Shown here piece by piece: positions 43,305-52,375 of a stretch of DNA of 64,000 nt. The position numbers were made by a program, and so were the translations under genes. The DNA lies in the NCBI RefSeq assembly GCF_008923245.1, contig NZ_WBOS01000010.1, forward strand, positions 1 to 64,000. Direction: 5' to 3'. Source of the stretch: Cytobacillus depressus. GTDB taxonomy: Bacteria; Bacillota; Bacilli; Bacillales; Cytobacillaceae. Position 1 is the first letter of the stretch; every line of letters begins with the position of its first letter. The notes below the pieces were generated by a model that worked only from the letters and a program-made list of their open reading frames with translations, had not been told where the DNA came from and did no database searches.

Positions 43305-44480
43305 TTACGCTCGTTGCTTTCGTGTCATAACGTCAAAGATTACCGCTCCAGCTAAAACACCACCGCGAATCATATATTGATAGGAGATTCCGACACCGAG
43401 CAAATTCATTCCATTTGATAACGAAGCCATAACAATTGCACCAATAATCGCACCCGTTACTTTTCCGACGCCGCCAGCTGAGGATACACCGCCAACATAG
43501 GCCGCAGCGATAGCATCAAGTTCAAATAGGGTTCCCGCTGTCGTTGTTGCCGATTGCAGCCTGGAAGTAAATAGAATACCAGATAACGCGGCAAGCATCC
43601 CCATTGATCCGAAAACAATATATGTGATTCTTTGCACGTTAATCCCGCTTAAATGTGCCGCCTCGGGATTACTTCCTACAGCATAAATATGACGGCCGAG
43701 TACAGTTTTAGTCGTAAGAAAATGATAAATAATAACAACGAGAATCATAATGACAACAGTCCACGATAACCCGTTATACCCTGCTAAAATCCAAGTAATA
43801 TAGCCAATAATGGCTGATATTAAAGCGAGCTTTACAATAAAAATTTCTTTTGACATGACATGAAAACCATATATTTGCTTACTGCGACGATTGGAGATTT
43901 CGGTGTATACATATAATAAAACTCCGACACATCCCGCTAATAACGTCAGTAGATGTAAGCCATTCACCTGCATGATGGATGGAATAAATCCGTTCCCAAT
44001 TGCATTAAACTGTTTGTCTTTAATAATAATCGTGCCTGTTTTTTCTGTAACTTGAAGGAGTGCACCACGGAAAATCAGCATGCCAGCAAGTGTAACAACG
44101 AATGATGGAATCCCTAGCCTCGCAACTAACGAGCCGCTAATTAATCCGATCACCGTACCAAAAATTAATATGAGCAAAATGGTCAGCCATACCGGTAAAC
44201 CGACTTGAGTCAAAAAAATAGCCGTAATCGCACCAAGAAACCCTGCCAAAAACCCCACCGACAAATCGATATGGCGAATGACGATGATAAGAGTCATTCC
44301 AACTGCCAGTACGGCAATATAACCAGCAGAATCTAGTAAATTACTAATGTTTCGGGAAGACATAAACAAGCCGTCCGTCAATATTGTAAAAGTTAACATG
44401 ATGACGATTAACGCAATATACATTCCGTAATCTCGAATGTTGGCTTTAACGAGCTCTTTCCCTTCTTTATAAAAGTCCAT
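43305..44480 (-). CDS. xylH: sugar ABC transporter permease, XylH/GguB type
   Basis: A 391-aa permease with about ten membrane helices of the branched-chain/ribose-xylose class. Motifs are SAGYIAVLAVGMTLIIVIRH, IDLSVGFLAGF, VVTLAGMLIFRGALL and YAVGSNPEAAHLSGINVQR. It pairs with the ATPase 12 bases upstream. The ATG has GGAGGG before it. The substrate is set by the binding proteins and is probably xylose or related aldoses. Confidence 0.92.
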   Translation of the reverse strand: MDFYKEGKELVKANIRDYGMYIALIVIMLTFTILTDGLFMSSRNISNLLDSAGYIAVLAVGMTLIIVIRHIDLSVGFLAGFLGAITAIFLTQVGLPVWLTILLILIFGTVIGLISGSLVARLGIPSFVVTLAGMLIFRGALLQVTEKTGTIIIKDKQFNAIGNGFIPSIMQVNGLHLLTLLAGCVGVLLYVYTEISNRRSKQIYGFHVMSKEIFIVKLALISAIIGYITWILAGYNGLSWTVVIMILVVIIYHFLTTKTVLGRHIYAVGSNPEAAHLSGINVQRITYIVFGSMGMLAALSGILFTSRLQSATTTAGTLFELDAIAAAYVGGVSSAGGVGKVTGAIIGAIVMASLSNGMNLLGVGISYQYMIRGGVLAGAVIFDVMTRKQRA

Positions 44481-44492
44481 CGTTATTCCCTC

Positions 44493-46013
44493 CTATTGCG
44501 TCGCCAATTCCATAATTCTTTCTTGTGTGGCTTCCTTCACACTCATCTCGCCTTTGATTGCCCCGTCTGCCATGACATACACTCGATCACTCATCCCTAA
44601 CACTTCACCAAGCTCAGAGGAGATCATAATAATACTCATTCCTTCATTTATGAGCTGATTCATTATCGTATATATTTCAAATTTTGCCCCTACATCAATT
44701 CCTCGTGTCGGTTCATCTAGGATTAGAATCTCCGGACCAGTAAACAACCATTTTCCGAGTGACACTTTTTGTTGGTTTCCGCCGCTTAGCTCGGCCACCG
44801 ATTGCTCCAGTGAATTCGCTTTAATTAATAACGAGTCTTTGTATTCTTTACCGACTTTTACTTCTTCGTTTAAATTAAGAATCCCTTTCGTTGCAATCCC
44901 TTTTAAATGTGCAACGGATATATTATTCTTAATATCTTGTAATAAAAATAGCCCGTCACCTTTTCGATCCTCTGTCACATAGGCAATGCCTTCCTTTATA
45001 GCATTATTCGTATGCTTTAATACTTTCGGCTCCCCTTTAATTTTCAGATTCCCTTGTAGCTTGTAGCCCTTCGGATTCCCAAAAATACTGAGAGCAAGCT
45101 CTGTGCGACCTGATCCCATCAGACCTGCAATGCCGATAATTTCACCTTTTTTTACATGTAAATTAACATCTTTCACAACATATCGCCCGAGCTTCACATC
45201 ATACGCCGACCAATTGATTAGTTCGCATACAGTCTCCCCAATATACCTTTCTGGATGTTTCGGATATATATCTTCAATGTCACGTCCCACCATATGTTTG
45301 ATAATCACATTTTCCGCAACTTCTCCTTTACTTGCATCAAGACTGCATATTGTTTTTCCGTCTCGCAAAACCGTTACTTTATCGGCAATGGAAATGACCT
45401 CCTTCAGTTTATGTGAAATCATGATGCAGCTAATTCCTTGCTTTTTCAGTTCCCTTAAAAGCTCTAAAAGATTTTCACTGTCATCCTCGTTTAGAGCAGC
45501 TGTTGGCTCATCTAATATTAGCAAGCGGACATCTTTGCTTAATGCTTTAGCAATTTCCACAAGCTGTTGTTTTCCGACACCTAATTCCTTGATCTTCGTT
45601 TCCGGCTTCACGTCTAGCTTTACTTTCTTCAGCATCTTTGCTGCTTGGACAATTGTTTGATTCCAATCAACGAAGAGACCTTTCTTCACCTCATTGCCAG
45701 CAAAGATATTTTCATAAACAGTCAGATCAGGAAATAGCGCAAGCTCTTGATAAATGATGCCAATACCTACCTTTACACTGTCATTAATCTCCTTGAACTG
45801 CTGAACCTCACCATCAAAAACGATATCGCCTCCATATGTGCCATATGGATAGACGCCACTCAAAACCTTCATTAGTGTTGATTTTCCTGCACCATTTTCA
45901 CCAACTAAGCAATGGATCTCGCCTTTTTCTACTTTGAAATTCACATTCGAAAGGGCTTTGACTCCTGAGAACTCTTTAGATATGTCATTCATCTCTAAAA
46001 TATATTTACCCAC
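44493..46013 (-). CDS. xylG: sugar ABC transporter ATP-binding protein, XylG/GguA type
   Basis: A 506-aa protein with two fused ATPase domains, usual for sugar importers (RbsA, XylG, MglA). Domain 1 has Walker A GENGAGKST (about residue 39), signature LGVGKQQ and Walker B LLILDEPTAAL. Domain 2 has the degenerate GLMGSGRTE, signature LSGGNQQK and ILILDEPTRGID. The GTG start has GGGGGG 8 bases upstream. A stem-loop separates it from the binding-protein gene upstream. Confidence 0.93.
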   Translation of the reverse strand: MGKYILEMNDISKEFSGVKALSNVNFKVEKGEIHCLVGENGAGKSTLMKVLSGVYPYGTYGGDIVFDGEVQQFKEINDSVKVGIGIIYQELALFPDLTVYENIFAGNEVKKGLFVDWNQTIVQAAKMLKKVKLDVKPETKIKELGVGKQQLVEIAKALSKDVRLLILDEPTAALNEDDSENLLELLRELKKQGISCIMISHKLKEVISIADKVTVLRDGKTICSLDASKGEVAENVIIKHMVGRDIEDIYPKHPERYIGETVCELINWSAYDVKLGRYVVKDVNLHVKKGEIIGIAGLMGSGRTELALSIFGNPKGYKLQGNLKIKGEPKVLKHTNNAIKEGIAYVTEDRKGDGLFLLQDIKNNISVAHLKGIATKGILNLNEEVKVGKEYKDSLLIKANSLEQSVAELSGGNQQKVSLGKWLFTGPEILILDEPTRGIDVGAKFEIYTIMNQLINEGMSIIMISSELGEVLGMSDRVYVMADGAIKGEMSVKEATQERIMELATQ

Positions 46014-46101
46014 TCCGTCATCCCCCCGATAAAAATTCTAAACGCCTTTGCCTCATACGAACGGGTCAAACAGGCCCCAACTAAGATAATTAGCCAAAAT
46101 T

Positions 46102-46148
46102 GGAAGGAAGAAATAGTGATACAAACGGCCATCACTATTCTCCCTTCC
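46102..46148 (-). other. intercistronic stem-loop after the binding-protein gene
   Basis: GGAAGG..AATAGTGAT (46102-46120) pairs with ATCACTATT..CCTTCC (46131-46148), giving a long stem with few mismatches. It lies between the binding protein stop (46163) and the ATPase start (46013). Such stems often protect the binding-protein mRNA or cause partial termination, so more binding protein is made than ATPase. Confidence 0.65.
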
Positions 46149-46162
46149 TATTTGATTTTTTT

Positions 46163-47275
46163 CTATAAACCCGTGAATTCACTTGCTTCATAGTATTTTG
46201 AGTCGATTAACTCTTTCTTCACATTGTCTTTATCCACCACGATGACATTCGTTTGCTTTGCCTTTACTTCTACGGAACCATTATTATAAGAGCCTGTTGT
46301 TTCTGGTGTTTTGCCATCTAGAATATCAATCGCCATCCCCATTGCATCTTTTACTAAAGTTCGTACATCCTTGAATACAGTCATTGATTGCTTTCCATCA
46401 ATGATATATTGAATAGATGCCTTCTCAGCATCCTGACCTGTTACAATATAGCTTGTAATCTCACCATCGGAACCAAATACATCTGCGATTGCTCGAGAAG
46501 TGCCATCATTCGGGGCAAGAATGGCCACATTCCTTTTTAGATCGCTGCCCGTAGCTGTTAAGTGTGTTTGTGCTTTATTTTTTGCTTCGTTCGGATCCCA
46601 GTTCGTTGTAATTTGGCCAATAATTTTTCCTAGCTGATCCCTAGAAAGATCCCCTGAATTTTTTAACCCTTCCGCTTCACTGGAGTTTGCAATCTTAAAA
46701 GTACCATCAGCAATTTTCGGCTGAAGCACCTTCCATGCCCCTTCAAAGAATAGGAATGCATTATTATCTGAAGCCGCTCCTGCATACAGATAAAGCGGAA
46801 CACCAGACCCTTGTGCACGATCCACTAAATATTGCGCTTGCGCTGCACCTACTGCTAAACTATCAAAGGTTACATAGTAATCCACTGCATCTGTTTCTGT
46901 TATTAAACGGTCATAGGCAATAACCGTCACGCCTTCTTTCTTTGCTGATTCTACTGCCGATGCAGCTGCTGCACCGTCGTGGGGAGTAATGATTAATACT
47001 TTAATGCCTTTATTTAATAATGCTTCTACATTTTCTTTTTCCTTGGCTGAAGATCCTTGACTGAATAGTATTTCAGTCGAATACTTTGAATCTACTAACG
47101 CGTCCTTAAAACGCTTCTCGTCTTGTACCCATCTTGGTTCATCCTTTGTTGGCAACACGATGCCTACATCGATTGAACCGCTGCCACCACTGCTACTACT
47201 GCTACATCCAACGACTAGTAGTCCAAAAACCAGCAAGATTGCCAAAAGTGCTAATCCCTTTAATTTCTTGCCCAA
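46163..47275 (-). CDS. sugar-binding lipoprotein, ChvE/XylF-type
   Basis: A 370-aa extracytoplasmic lipoprotein with lipobox LLVVGCSS (Cys near residue 24) followed by a Ser/Gly linker. It is of the ChvE multiple-sugar/xylose-binding type: DVGIVLPTKDEPRWVQDEKR, VIAYDRLITETDAVDYYVTF, ASDNNAFLFFEGAWKVL and a late TGQDAEKASIQYIIDGKQS. It is the first gene of the operon and probably the main binding protein. The TTG start has AAGGAG 9 bases upstream. Confidence 0.92.
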   Translation of the reverse strand: MGKKLKGLALLAILLVFGLLVVGCSSSSSGGSGSIDVGIVLPTKDEPRWVQDEKRFKDALVDSKYSTEILFSQGSSAKEKENVEALLNKGIKVLIITPHDGAAAASAVESAKKEGVTVIAYDRLITETDAVDYYVTFDSLAVGAAQAQYLVDRAQGSGVPLYLYAGAASDNNAFLFFEGAWKVLQPKIADGTFKIANSSEAEGLKNSGDLSRDQLGKIIGQITTNWDPNEAKNKAQTHLTATGSDLKRNVAILAPNDGTSRAIADVFGSDGEITSYIVTGQDAEKASIQYIIDGKQSMTVFKDVRTLVKDAMGMAIDILDGKTPETTGSYNNGSVEVKAKQTNVIVVDKDNVKKELIDSKYYEASEFTGL

Positions 47276-47320
47276 CTCTCCCCACTCCTTTTAAAGTATT
47301 TACACTTTAATTATAAATTC

Positions 47321-47349
47321 TAAATATTCAGTCAAGGGAACGTTATCAA
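47321..47349 (-). promoter_or_regulatory. candidate promoter with overlapping cre site for the sugar operon
   Basis: On the minus strand TTGATA (47344-47349) and TATTTA (47321-47326) are 17 bp apart, about 50 bases before the first gene. The 15 bases at 47335-47349 (TTGATAACGTTCCCT on the minus strand) match the CcpA cre consensus WTGNAANCGNWNNCW at 14 of 15 positions and overlap the -35 box. CcpA repression by glucose would be expected. Confidence 0.55.
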
Positions 47350-47545
47350 TAGTAATCTTTTAACTTTTTCTGTACTTTTTTAGCTTATTTTCATAAAGTT
47401 TATTTTCTTACATATGTTGAGGCATTTTTTTACGTCTCGTTTTTGCTTATTAATCCATTCAAAAATTTTTTTCATGTTTAAGAAGGAGCTATTATGTAAA
47501 TGAAAGAATAAGAATGTAAGTACAATTTTAAGGAGGCTTTTTTAT

Positions 47546-48049
47546 ATGTTTCATTCAATTGATGATTTTATTAATCTTTGGGGACATGAAGGTAACTCTA
47601 CACAAAAGGTTTTGGATGCGTTAACTGATGAATCCTTGAATCAGCAAGTCACGGCAGATCATCGCACTTTAGGCAGACTCGCGTGGCATGTCGTAACATC
47701 CCTGGATGAAATGCTTTCACGGACTGGACTAAAATTCGAAGGTGCCAAGCACGATGGCCCAGTTCCTACTTCCGCTAAAGAAATTGCTGAGCAGTATCGG
47801 ACATCAAATGAAAATATGGTTGCAGCAATTAAGGCACAATGGACAGATGACTCCCTTAAAGAAGTAGATGATATGTATGGGGAAAAATGGCCAAAAGGAC
47901 TGACACTGTCTATTATAAATTCACATCAAATTCATCACAGAGGGCAAATGACTGTATTAATGCGTCAAGCAGGGCTGAGAGTTCCTGGTGTATACGGACC
48001 TTCGCTTGAAGAATGGGGCGAGCATGGGATGGAAGCACCAACTTTGTGA
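47546..48049 (+). CDS. DinB family protein
   Basis: A 167-aa four-helix protein of the DinB/YfiT superfamily. The three metal-binding His are in RLAWHVVTS and the late SHQIHHRGQM. It is a typical family member, distinct from the DinB protein at 7.1 kb. The metal centre and a thiol-transferase type activity are by family only. AAGGAGG precedes the ATG. Divergent from the sugar operon. Confidence 0.9.
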   Translation: MFHSIDDFINLWGHEGNSTQKVLDALTDESLNQQVTADHRTLGRLAWHVVTSLDEMLSRTGLKFEGAKHDGPVPTSAKEIAEQYRTSNENMVAAIKAQWTDDSLKEVDDMYGEKWPKGLTLSIINSHQIHHRGQMTVLMRQAGLRVPGVYGPSLEEWGEHGMEAPTL

Positions 48050-48090
48050 TACATAATTAAGTTGCCGATGATCATTAGGCCAATACACAA

Positions 48091-48127
48091 AAGCGGTCTT
48101 CCCCACAAAAGGGCAAGACCGTTATTT
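48091..48127 (+). terminator. intrinsic terminator after dinB gene
   Basis: CGGTCTT (48094-48100) pairs with AAGACCG (48115-48121), with CCC/GGG extending the stem, followed by TTATTTGTT. It ends the DinB transcript. Confidence 0.75.
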
Positions 48128-48709
48128 GTTCATAATATTTCTTTTAAATTCTTTTTTCCTAGCTGATTACCGGCTTATAGATATGATTATGATAACAAAT
48201 TCTCAAAAAGTTCGTTATTTGTTCGTTCTTATAATAATCCTAATGTGGTTTCGTAATCACTTTCATAAAAAGATTACTTTGTTAACAGGAATTTCAGTTG
48301 GGATTACATTCCTTCTGAATACAATAATTAAACGGTAATTTTTTAAACCTCGACCATTTTTAAGTCTTTGAGTGCATTTATTCCCCCCGTCCCCATCGAA
48401 AAAGAATTCTTCATTTCCAAGTAAACACACTGCTCTAGCATTTGCAGCAGCCACTTCTTTCATTTTTTACAAGCATTTCTTAGGTTGTATTATGTACCTT
48501 TAGCGTTCTTGGCAGGATTCTCTCGCATTTGGATGGGACAACATTATCCATCTGATATTGCAGATATTGCTTTATTATGAGGTTTTACTAGCGTAGTTGT
48601 TTACATTACTGAACGGATATGGAATCCATACATTGAAAGAGTTATTTACTCTTTCAATCGTTTCTATTCCACTAAAGAAATGAATAAGGAAACTTCACCA
48701 CTTTCTTGA
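48126..48709 (+). pseudogene. decayed PAP2/BcrC-type phosphatase gene
   Basis: The parts of a PAP2-type membrane phosphatase can be read across three frames. The first frame ends at 48338 after LLTGISVGITFLLNTIIKR. A shift leads into FFKPRPFLSL, then an in-frame TGA near 48369, and FPSKHTALAFAAATSFIFY, where the catalytic Asp of SDH has become Lys. A second shift near 48480 leads to LAGFSRIWMGQHYPSDIADI, the third motif, with a TGA near 48577 and a tail ending 48709. The original was probably an undecaprenyl-pyrophosphate phosphatase of the BcrC group. Two shifts, two stops and a lost catalytic residue show it is dead. Confidence 0.85.
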
Positions 48710-48731
48710 TCGGTAATGCCTGTAACAAATA

Positions 48732-50519
48732 CTATTTATTCCCCATGTAATGCTCAAGAAAACTAGCCATATTGGAATAAGAATAAATCTTATTTTTTAT
48801 TTTTTTGAACGAATGTCCCTCGTCTTCCATACGAATATACACAACAGGATGATTTCGCACCTTTAGTTTATTCACAATCTGTTCGGATTCTTCAATCGGG
48901 ACACGCGGGTCGTTTGCTCCATGGACAACCATAAGAGGAGAGGTGATATTATCAGCATAATACAAAGGATCGATTTGATCAAAAAAACCTCCGTCTTTCT
49001 CAATCGTTCCATATTCGGCCTCTCTAAGCTTCTTACGCCAAGGACTTGTTGTTTTTAGGTACGTTCGAAAGCTTGAAATTCCTGCGGTATCAATGGCAGC
49101 TGCCCACAAATTTGGATAGTGGCTAATAGCAGCAAGAGCCATAAATCCACCGTAGCTGCCTCCCATGACCGCAATTTTATTAGTATCTATGTTTTCATCT
49201 CCTTTAAGCCATTCCACTAAAAAAATAAGATCCTTCAAAGCGTCCATTCGTTTTCGAACATCATCTAGATGGGTGTACGTTTTTCCATAACCAGTACTTC
49301 CGCGAATATTTGGAGCGACTACCGCATATCCGACGTTTAAAAAATATTGCAAGAGAGGATTATAAACCGCACGACTTTGACTTTCCGGGCCACCGTGAAT
49401 ATATACGACAATAGGACGTTTCTGAGTGGCATCTTTTGGTTTATAGTAAAAAGCAGGTATTTGAAGGTTGTCAAAAGATCGAAAGGTTATTAGATCTGGC
49501 TCAATTAATTTTTGCTCCAGAATGGGGGTACGAGAGATGTAGGTAAGCCGTTTTGCTTGGACTGTTTTAAGGTCGAGCTCCCATATATCAGATGGATGGG
49601 CTGGGCCATTCAATACATAAGCGAGCTTTTGATTATCTGGTGAAAACTTTAGGTTGGTGATAACGCCCATTGGCGTTTCCCACGTATAAAGGGTACTCCG
49701 ATCCAAGTCTAATAGATACCCTCTGGATATTCCCCCTTCGTTCATGGTAAAAGCTAATTTATTTTTTTCCTTATTCATTGCTAGTTCTTCAAAATCCCAC
49801 TTTCCTCGCTCCAGCCATGTGAAATGTTTGGTAGATAAATGAATGAATGCGAGCCCAAAGAATTCCTGGTCTTTATTTGATAATAAATAGATATGATCGC
49901 CATCCTTATTAAAATGAACATCTTTAAAGCTTGCTTCGCCTAGATGTTCTGTTATCCAGTCTATAGCCCCTGTCAAAAGGGAAAGTGCGCCTAAATCATG
50001 ATCAAGGGATGAATTTGATTTTTTCACCAATAATGAATGCCCGTCAGGAAACCATTTCACTACTGTTAACATTCCATCTTGGCCAAAAACGAAGCGAGAT
50101 TCCCGTGTCTCAAGGTTTTGAATATAAATATCAAAAAAAGCTTGATTGCGGCGATTGCTAGACCAAGCAATCCATTTTCCATCAGGGGAGATTCCACCGA
50201 ACAAATGAACATGCTCTGGAGAGTTTGTCAAGGCAATCGGATCACCATTCTCCTTTAATAAGTATAACTGTACTCTTTCATCTCCATTTGCATCCACCCC
50301 GATAATCATATCCGATGTACCTTCAATACGTTTTATAAAGGTGATTCCTTCCATTGTAAAAGATGTTTTTGCAGGCCGCCCATCTCCTTGCTGGATCTCC
50401 CATACCTGTTGTAAACCCATAAAATCAGAAATAAAACTAATCTTCTTTCCATCTGGTCCATATTCAGGATTTTTCGCCGTTTGGACAAACAAATAAGGAT
50501 CTAGACTTTTTTCATCCAT
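48732..50519 (-). CDS. S9 family prolyl oligopeptidase-like peptidase
   Basis: A 595-aa serine peptidase. The N-terminal 350 residues are a beta-propeller rich in D-G-K/W repeats (SPDGKWIAWSSNRR, FPDGHSLLV). The C-terminal alpha/beta hydrolase has the nucleophile in GGSYGGF, the Asp in HGANDPRVP and the His in DEGHSF. No signal peptide is visible, so it should be cytosolic and cut short peptides. The ATG at 50519 has GGAGG upstream. Confidence 0.92.
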   Translation of the reverse strand: MDEKSLDPYLFVQTAKNPEYGPDGKKISFISDFMGLQQVWEIQQGDGRPAKTSFTMEGITFIKRIEGTSDMIIGVDANGDERVQLYLLKENGDPIALTNSPEHVHLFGGISPDGKWIAWSSNRRNQAFFDIYIQNLETRESRFVFGQDGMLTVVKWFPDGHSLLVKKSNSSLDHDLGALSLLTGAIDWITEHLGEASFKDVHFNKDGDHIYLLSNKDQEFFGLAFIHLSTKHFTWLERGKWDFEELAMNKEKNKLAFTMNEGGISRGYLLDLDRSTLYTWETPMGVITNLKFSPDNQKLAYVLNGPAHPSDIWELDLKTVQAKRLTYISRTPILEQKLIEPDLITFRSFDNLQIPAFYYKPKDATQKRPIVVYIHGGPESQSRAVYNPLLQYFLNVGYAVVAPNIRGSTGYGKTYTHLDDVRKRMDALKDLIFLVEWLKGDENIDTNKIAVMGGSYGGFMALAAISHYPNLWAAAIDTAGISSFRTYLKTTSPWRKKLREAEYGTIEKDGGFFDQIDPLYYADNITSPLMVVHGANDPRVPIEESEQIVNKLKVRNHPVVYIRMEDEGHSFKKIKNKIYSYSNMASFLEHYMGNK

Positions 50520-50690
50520 AACATTACCTCCATTCATTATTTTTGAAAAATCCTCTTAAAATGACGATCTCTTTAAATTTGCTACATTGGAAAAATTTAA
50601 AACAGCGACTTGATATCCAATTTTATTATATTTATCAGATTTAGAATCATGCTCTATTTAATTTGGCCAGGTTACGTTATTGAAGTACAG

Positions 50691-51497
50691 TCAATATTTC
50701 CATGTTGGATCATTTATGTGACCATTCTCCATTAAAGTTTGTATAAACTGTTTGATCATTTCGTTTAATATAACTGCAGCCTTTGTAGGAATCTGATGCT
50801 TTTCATTTTCGATAAATTTTAAATCATTACACGGTAATTTTTCGTGCAAAATGTTGGCATAATTAATAAATGTTTTATCTTTCTTACCATAGACCAATAA
50901 AAGGGGGAGATCTATTTTTTGGAGCTGACTGGTACAATTATAATGCAAGCTATACCGGTAATACTGTTCAATATTCCTTGCATCTCCTTTTAGTGCTTCT
51001 GTATATAATTTCTTAAAAGCCTCATTTGTATCAGAATTGCTCCATGAAATGGATAACGACAGAATAGGAAGTGTTTTAGCTTTCGCAAGTGTAATGGCTA
51101 TTGAAATCATCTGCTTTAGTTTCCTATCATTTACTTCAGACATTCCGCTAATGACAATGCCTCCGAATGACCTGTCTGGGTAAGCCAGCAAATATTCCAA
51201 CGCAATCGTGCCGCCGGTTGAATATCCGCAAATGAAAGCTTTCTTGACTCCCAGATAATCTAACAGCTGCCGGATGTCCTCAGCAATTGTCTGATAAGTG
51301 ATTGCTTGATTTGAGTACGGGCTTCTTCCATGACCTCTTATATCAAAGGCAATAACTTTAAAGTTCCGAGATAATTCTTCCATTTGGTACATAAAATTTG
51401 CGCTTGTAAGTAAGGGCGGATGAATAAAAACAATAGGGATCCCCTCCCCCTTAACGGTATAATACATTCTTATATCATCCACATCTAACATAGGCAT
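50691..51497 (-). CDS. alpha/beta hydrolase
   Basis: A 268-aa alpha/beta hydrolase fold enzyme. HPPLLTS forms the oxyanion turn, GYSTGGT holds the nucleophile Ser, YGKKDKTF the Asp region, and ENEKHQIP the catalytic His. The substrate is unknown; esterase, lactonase and dehalogenase relatives all share this pattern. The ATG at 51497 has GAGGTG 9 bases upstream. It stands alone. Confidence 0.85.
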   Translation of the reverse strand: MPMLDVDDIRMYYTVKGEGIPIVFIHPPLLTSANFMYQMEELSRNFKVIAFDIRGHGRSPYSNQAITYQTIAEDIRQLLDYLGVKKAFICGYSTGGTIALEYLLAYPDRSFGGIVISGMSEVNDRKLKQMISIAITLAKAKTLPILSLSISWSNSDTNEAFKKLYTEALKGDARNIEQYYRYSLHYNCTSQLQKIDLPLLLVYGKKDKTFINYANILHEKLPCNDLKFIENEKHQIPTKAAVILNEMIKQFIQTLMENGHINDPTWKY

Positions 51498-51629
51498 GGT
51501 TCTAATCACCTCAAATAAAATGATTTCCAAGTCTAAATTTGGCTTTCTATTTTAGACGGGTACTTTTAACGAAGCCTATCGTTAGTATGTATAATTACGA
51601 CCTTTGCTATTTACTCACAATGTATTGTT

Positions 51630-51661
51630 AGCCGACACTGAAAAAATAGTGTCGGCTTTTT
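51630..51661. terminator. intrinsic terminator hairpin
   Basis: AGCCGACACT pairs with AGTGTCGGCT around eight bases, followed on the plus strand by TTTTTTAATT. On the minus strand it lies 100 bases past the nikE stop and has a weak tail. No plus-strand gene lies just upstream, so it may serve as the nik operon's end or be a relic. Confidence 0.65.
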
Positions 51662-51760
51662 TAATTAAGGTCTACGCGAAGGCTACTTTTTGATGGATTT
51701 TTAGCGTTGAACTATTAATTAATTTATGCTTATTCCAATAGGGTTAGTTTTCTTTCATCA

Positions 51761-52375
51761 CTAATTGTAGGATGACAACTTATCCAATTCAACCACCCGA
51801 TGGCAAAGTCTTTGAATCAGCTTAGCTTCATGGCTAACAACGACGATCCCCATGTCTCTTTGTTTGGCAATTTCCATAACGGCATGCCAGATTTGGGCTT
51901 GTGTAATGGCATCTAGCATAGTTGTCATTTCATCAGCAACGAGGAAGCGAGTGTTTGGTCCCAATGCGCGAGCAACGCAAAATCGTTGCAGCTCTCCGCC
52001 AGATAACTCATTCGGCCAGCGACCTAACCATTCCTGTTTTATTCCTAATAAATCTAACAGTTCTTGATCAGGCTTCCATCCTTCAGTAAGCGTTTTTTCC
52101 ATTTTCCAGCGCGGGTTTACTGCTTTTTCTGGATGCTGAAAGACTAGCTGAACAGGATGATAGCCGTTTTTCCGCAATGGTTTGCCATCAAATGTAATCG
52201 TCCCTTCAACAGGCTGTTCGAAACCAGATAAGATCCGGCAAAAAGTTGTTTTCCCGCGTCCGCTCGGTCCGGTAATCCCCATAATTTCACCTGGCTTTAT
52301 GGTTAAATCGACACCTCGAAACAACCATGGTCCATTTTCATAACGAAATCCGATTCCATTTGCTTCAATTTGCAT
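51761..52375 (-). CDS. nikE: nickel ABC transporter ATP-binding protein NikE
   Basis: A 204-aa ABC ATPase, shorter than the usual 250-270 aa because the C-terminal oligopeptide-type extension is missing. Walker A is GPSGRGKTT (about residue 36), the signature is LSGGELQRFCVARAL, and Walker B is FLVADEMTTMLD, where Met replaces the usual Pro after the catalytic Glu. It works with NikD to energise the NikBC permeases. The ATG overlaps the end of nikD by 11 bases. Confidence 0.88.
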   Translation of the reverse strand: MQIEANGIGFRYENGPWLFRGVDLTIKPGEIMGITGPSGRGKTTFCRILSGFEQPVEGTITFDGKPLRKNGYHPVQLVFQHPEKAVNPRWKMEKTLTEGWKPDQELLDLLGIKQEWLGRWPNELSGGELQRFCVARALGPNTRFLVADEMTTMLDAITQAQIWHAVMEIAKQRDMGIVVVSHEAKLIQRLCHRVVELDKLSSYN

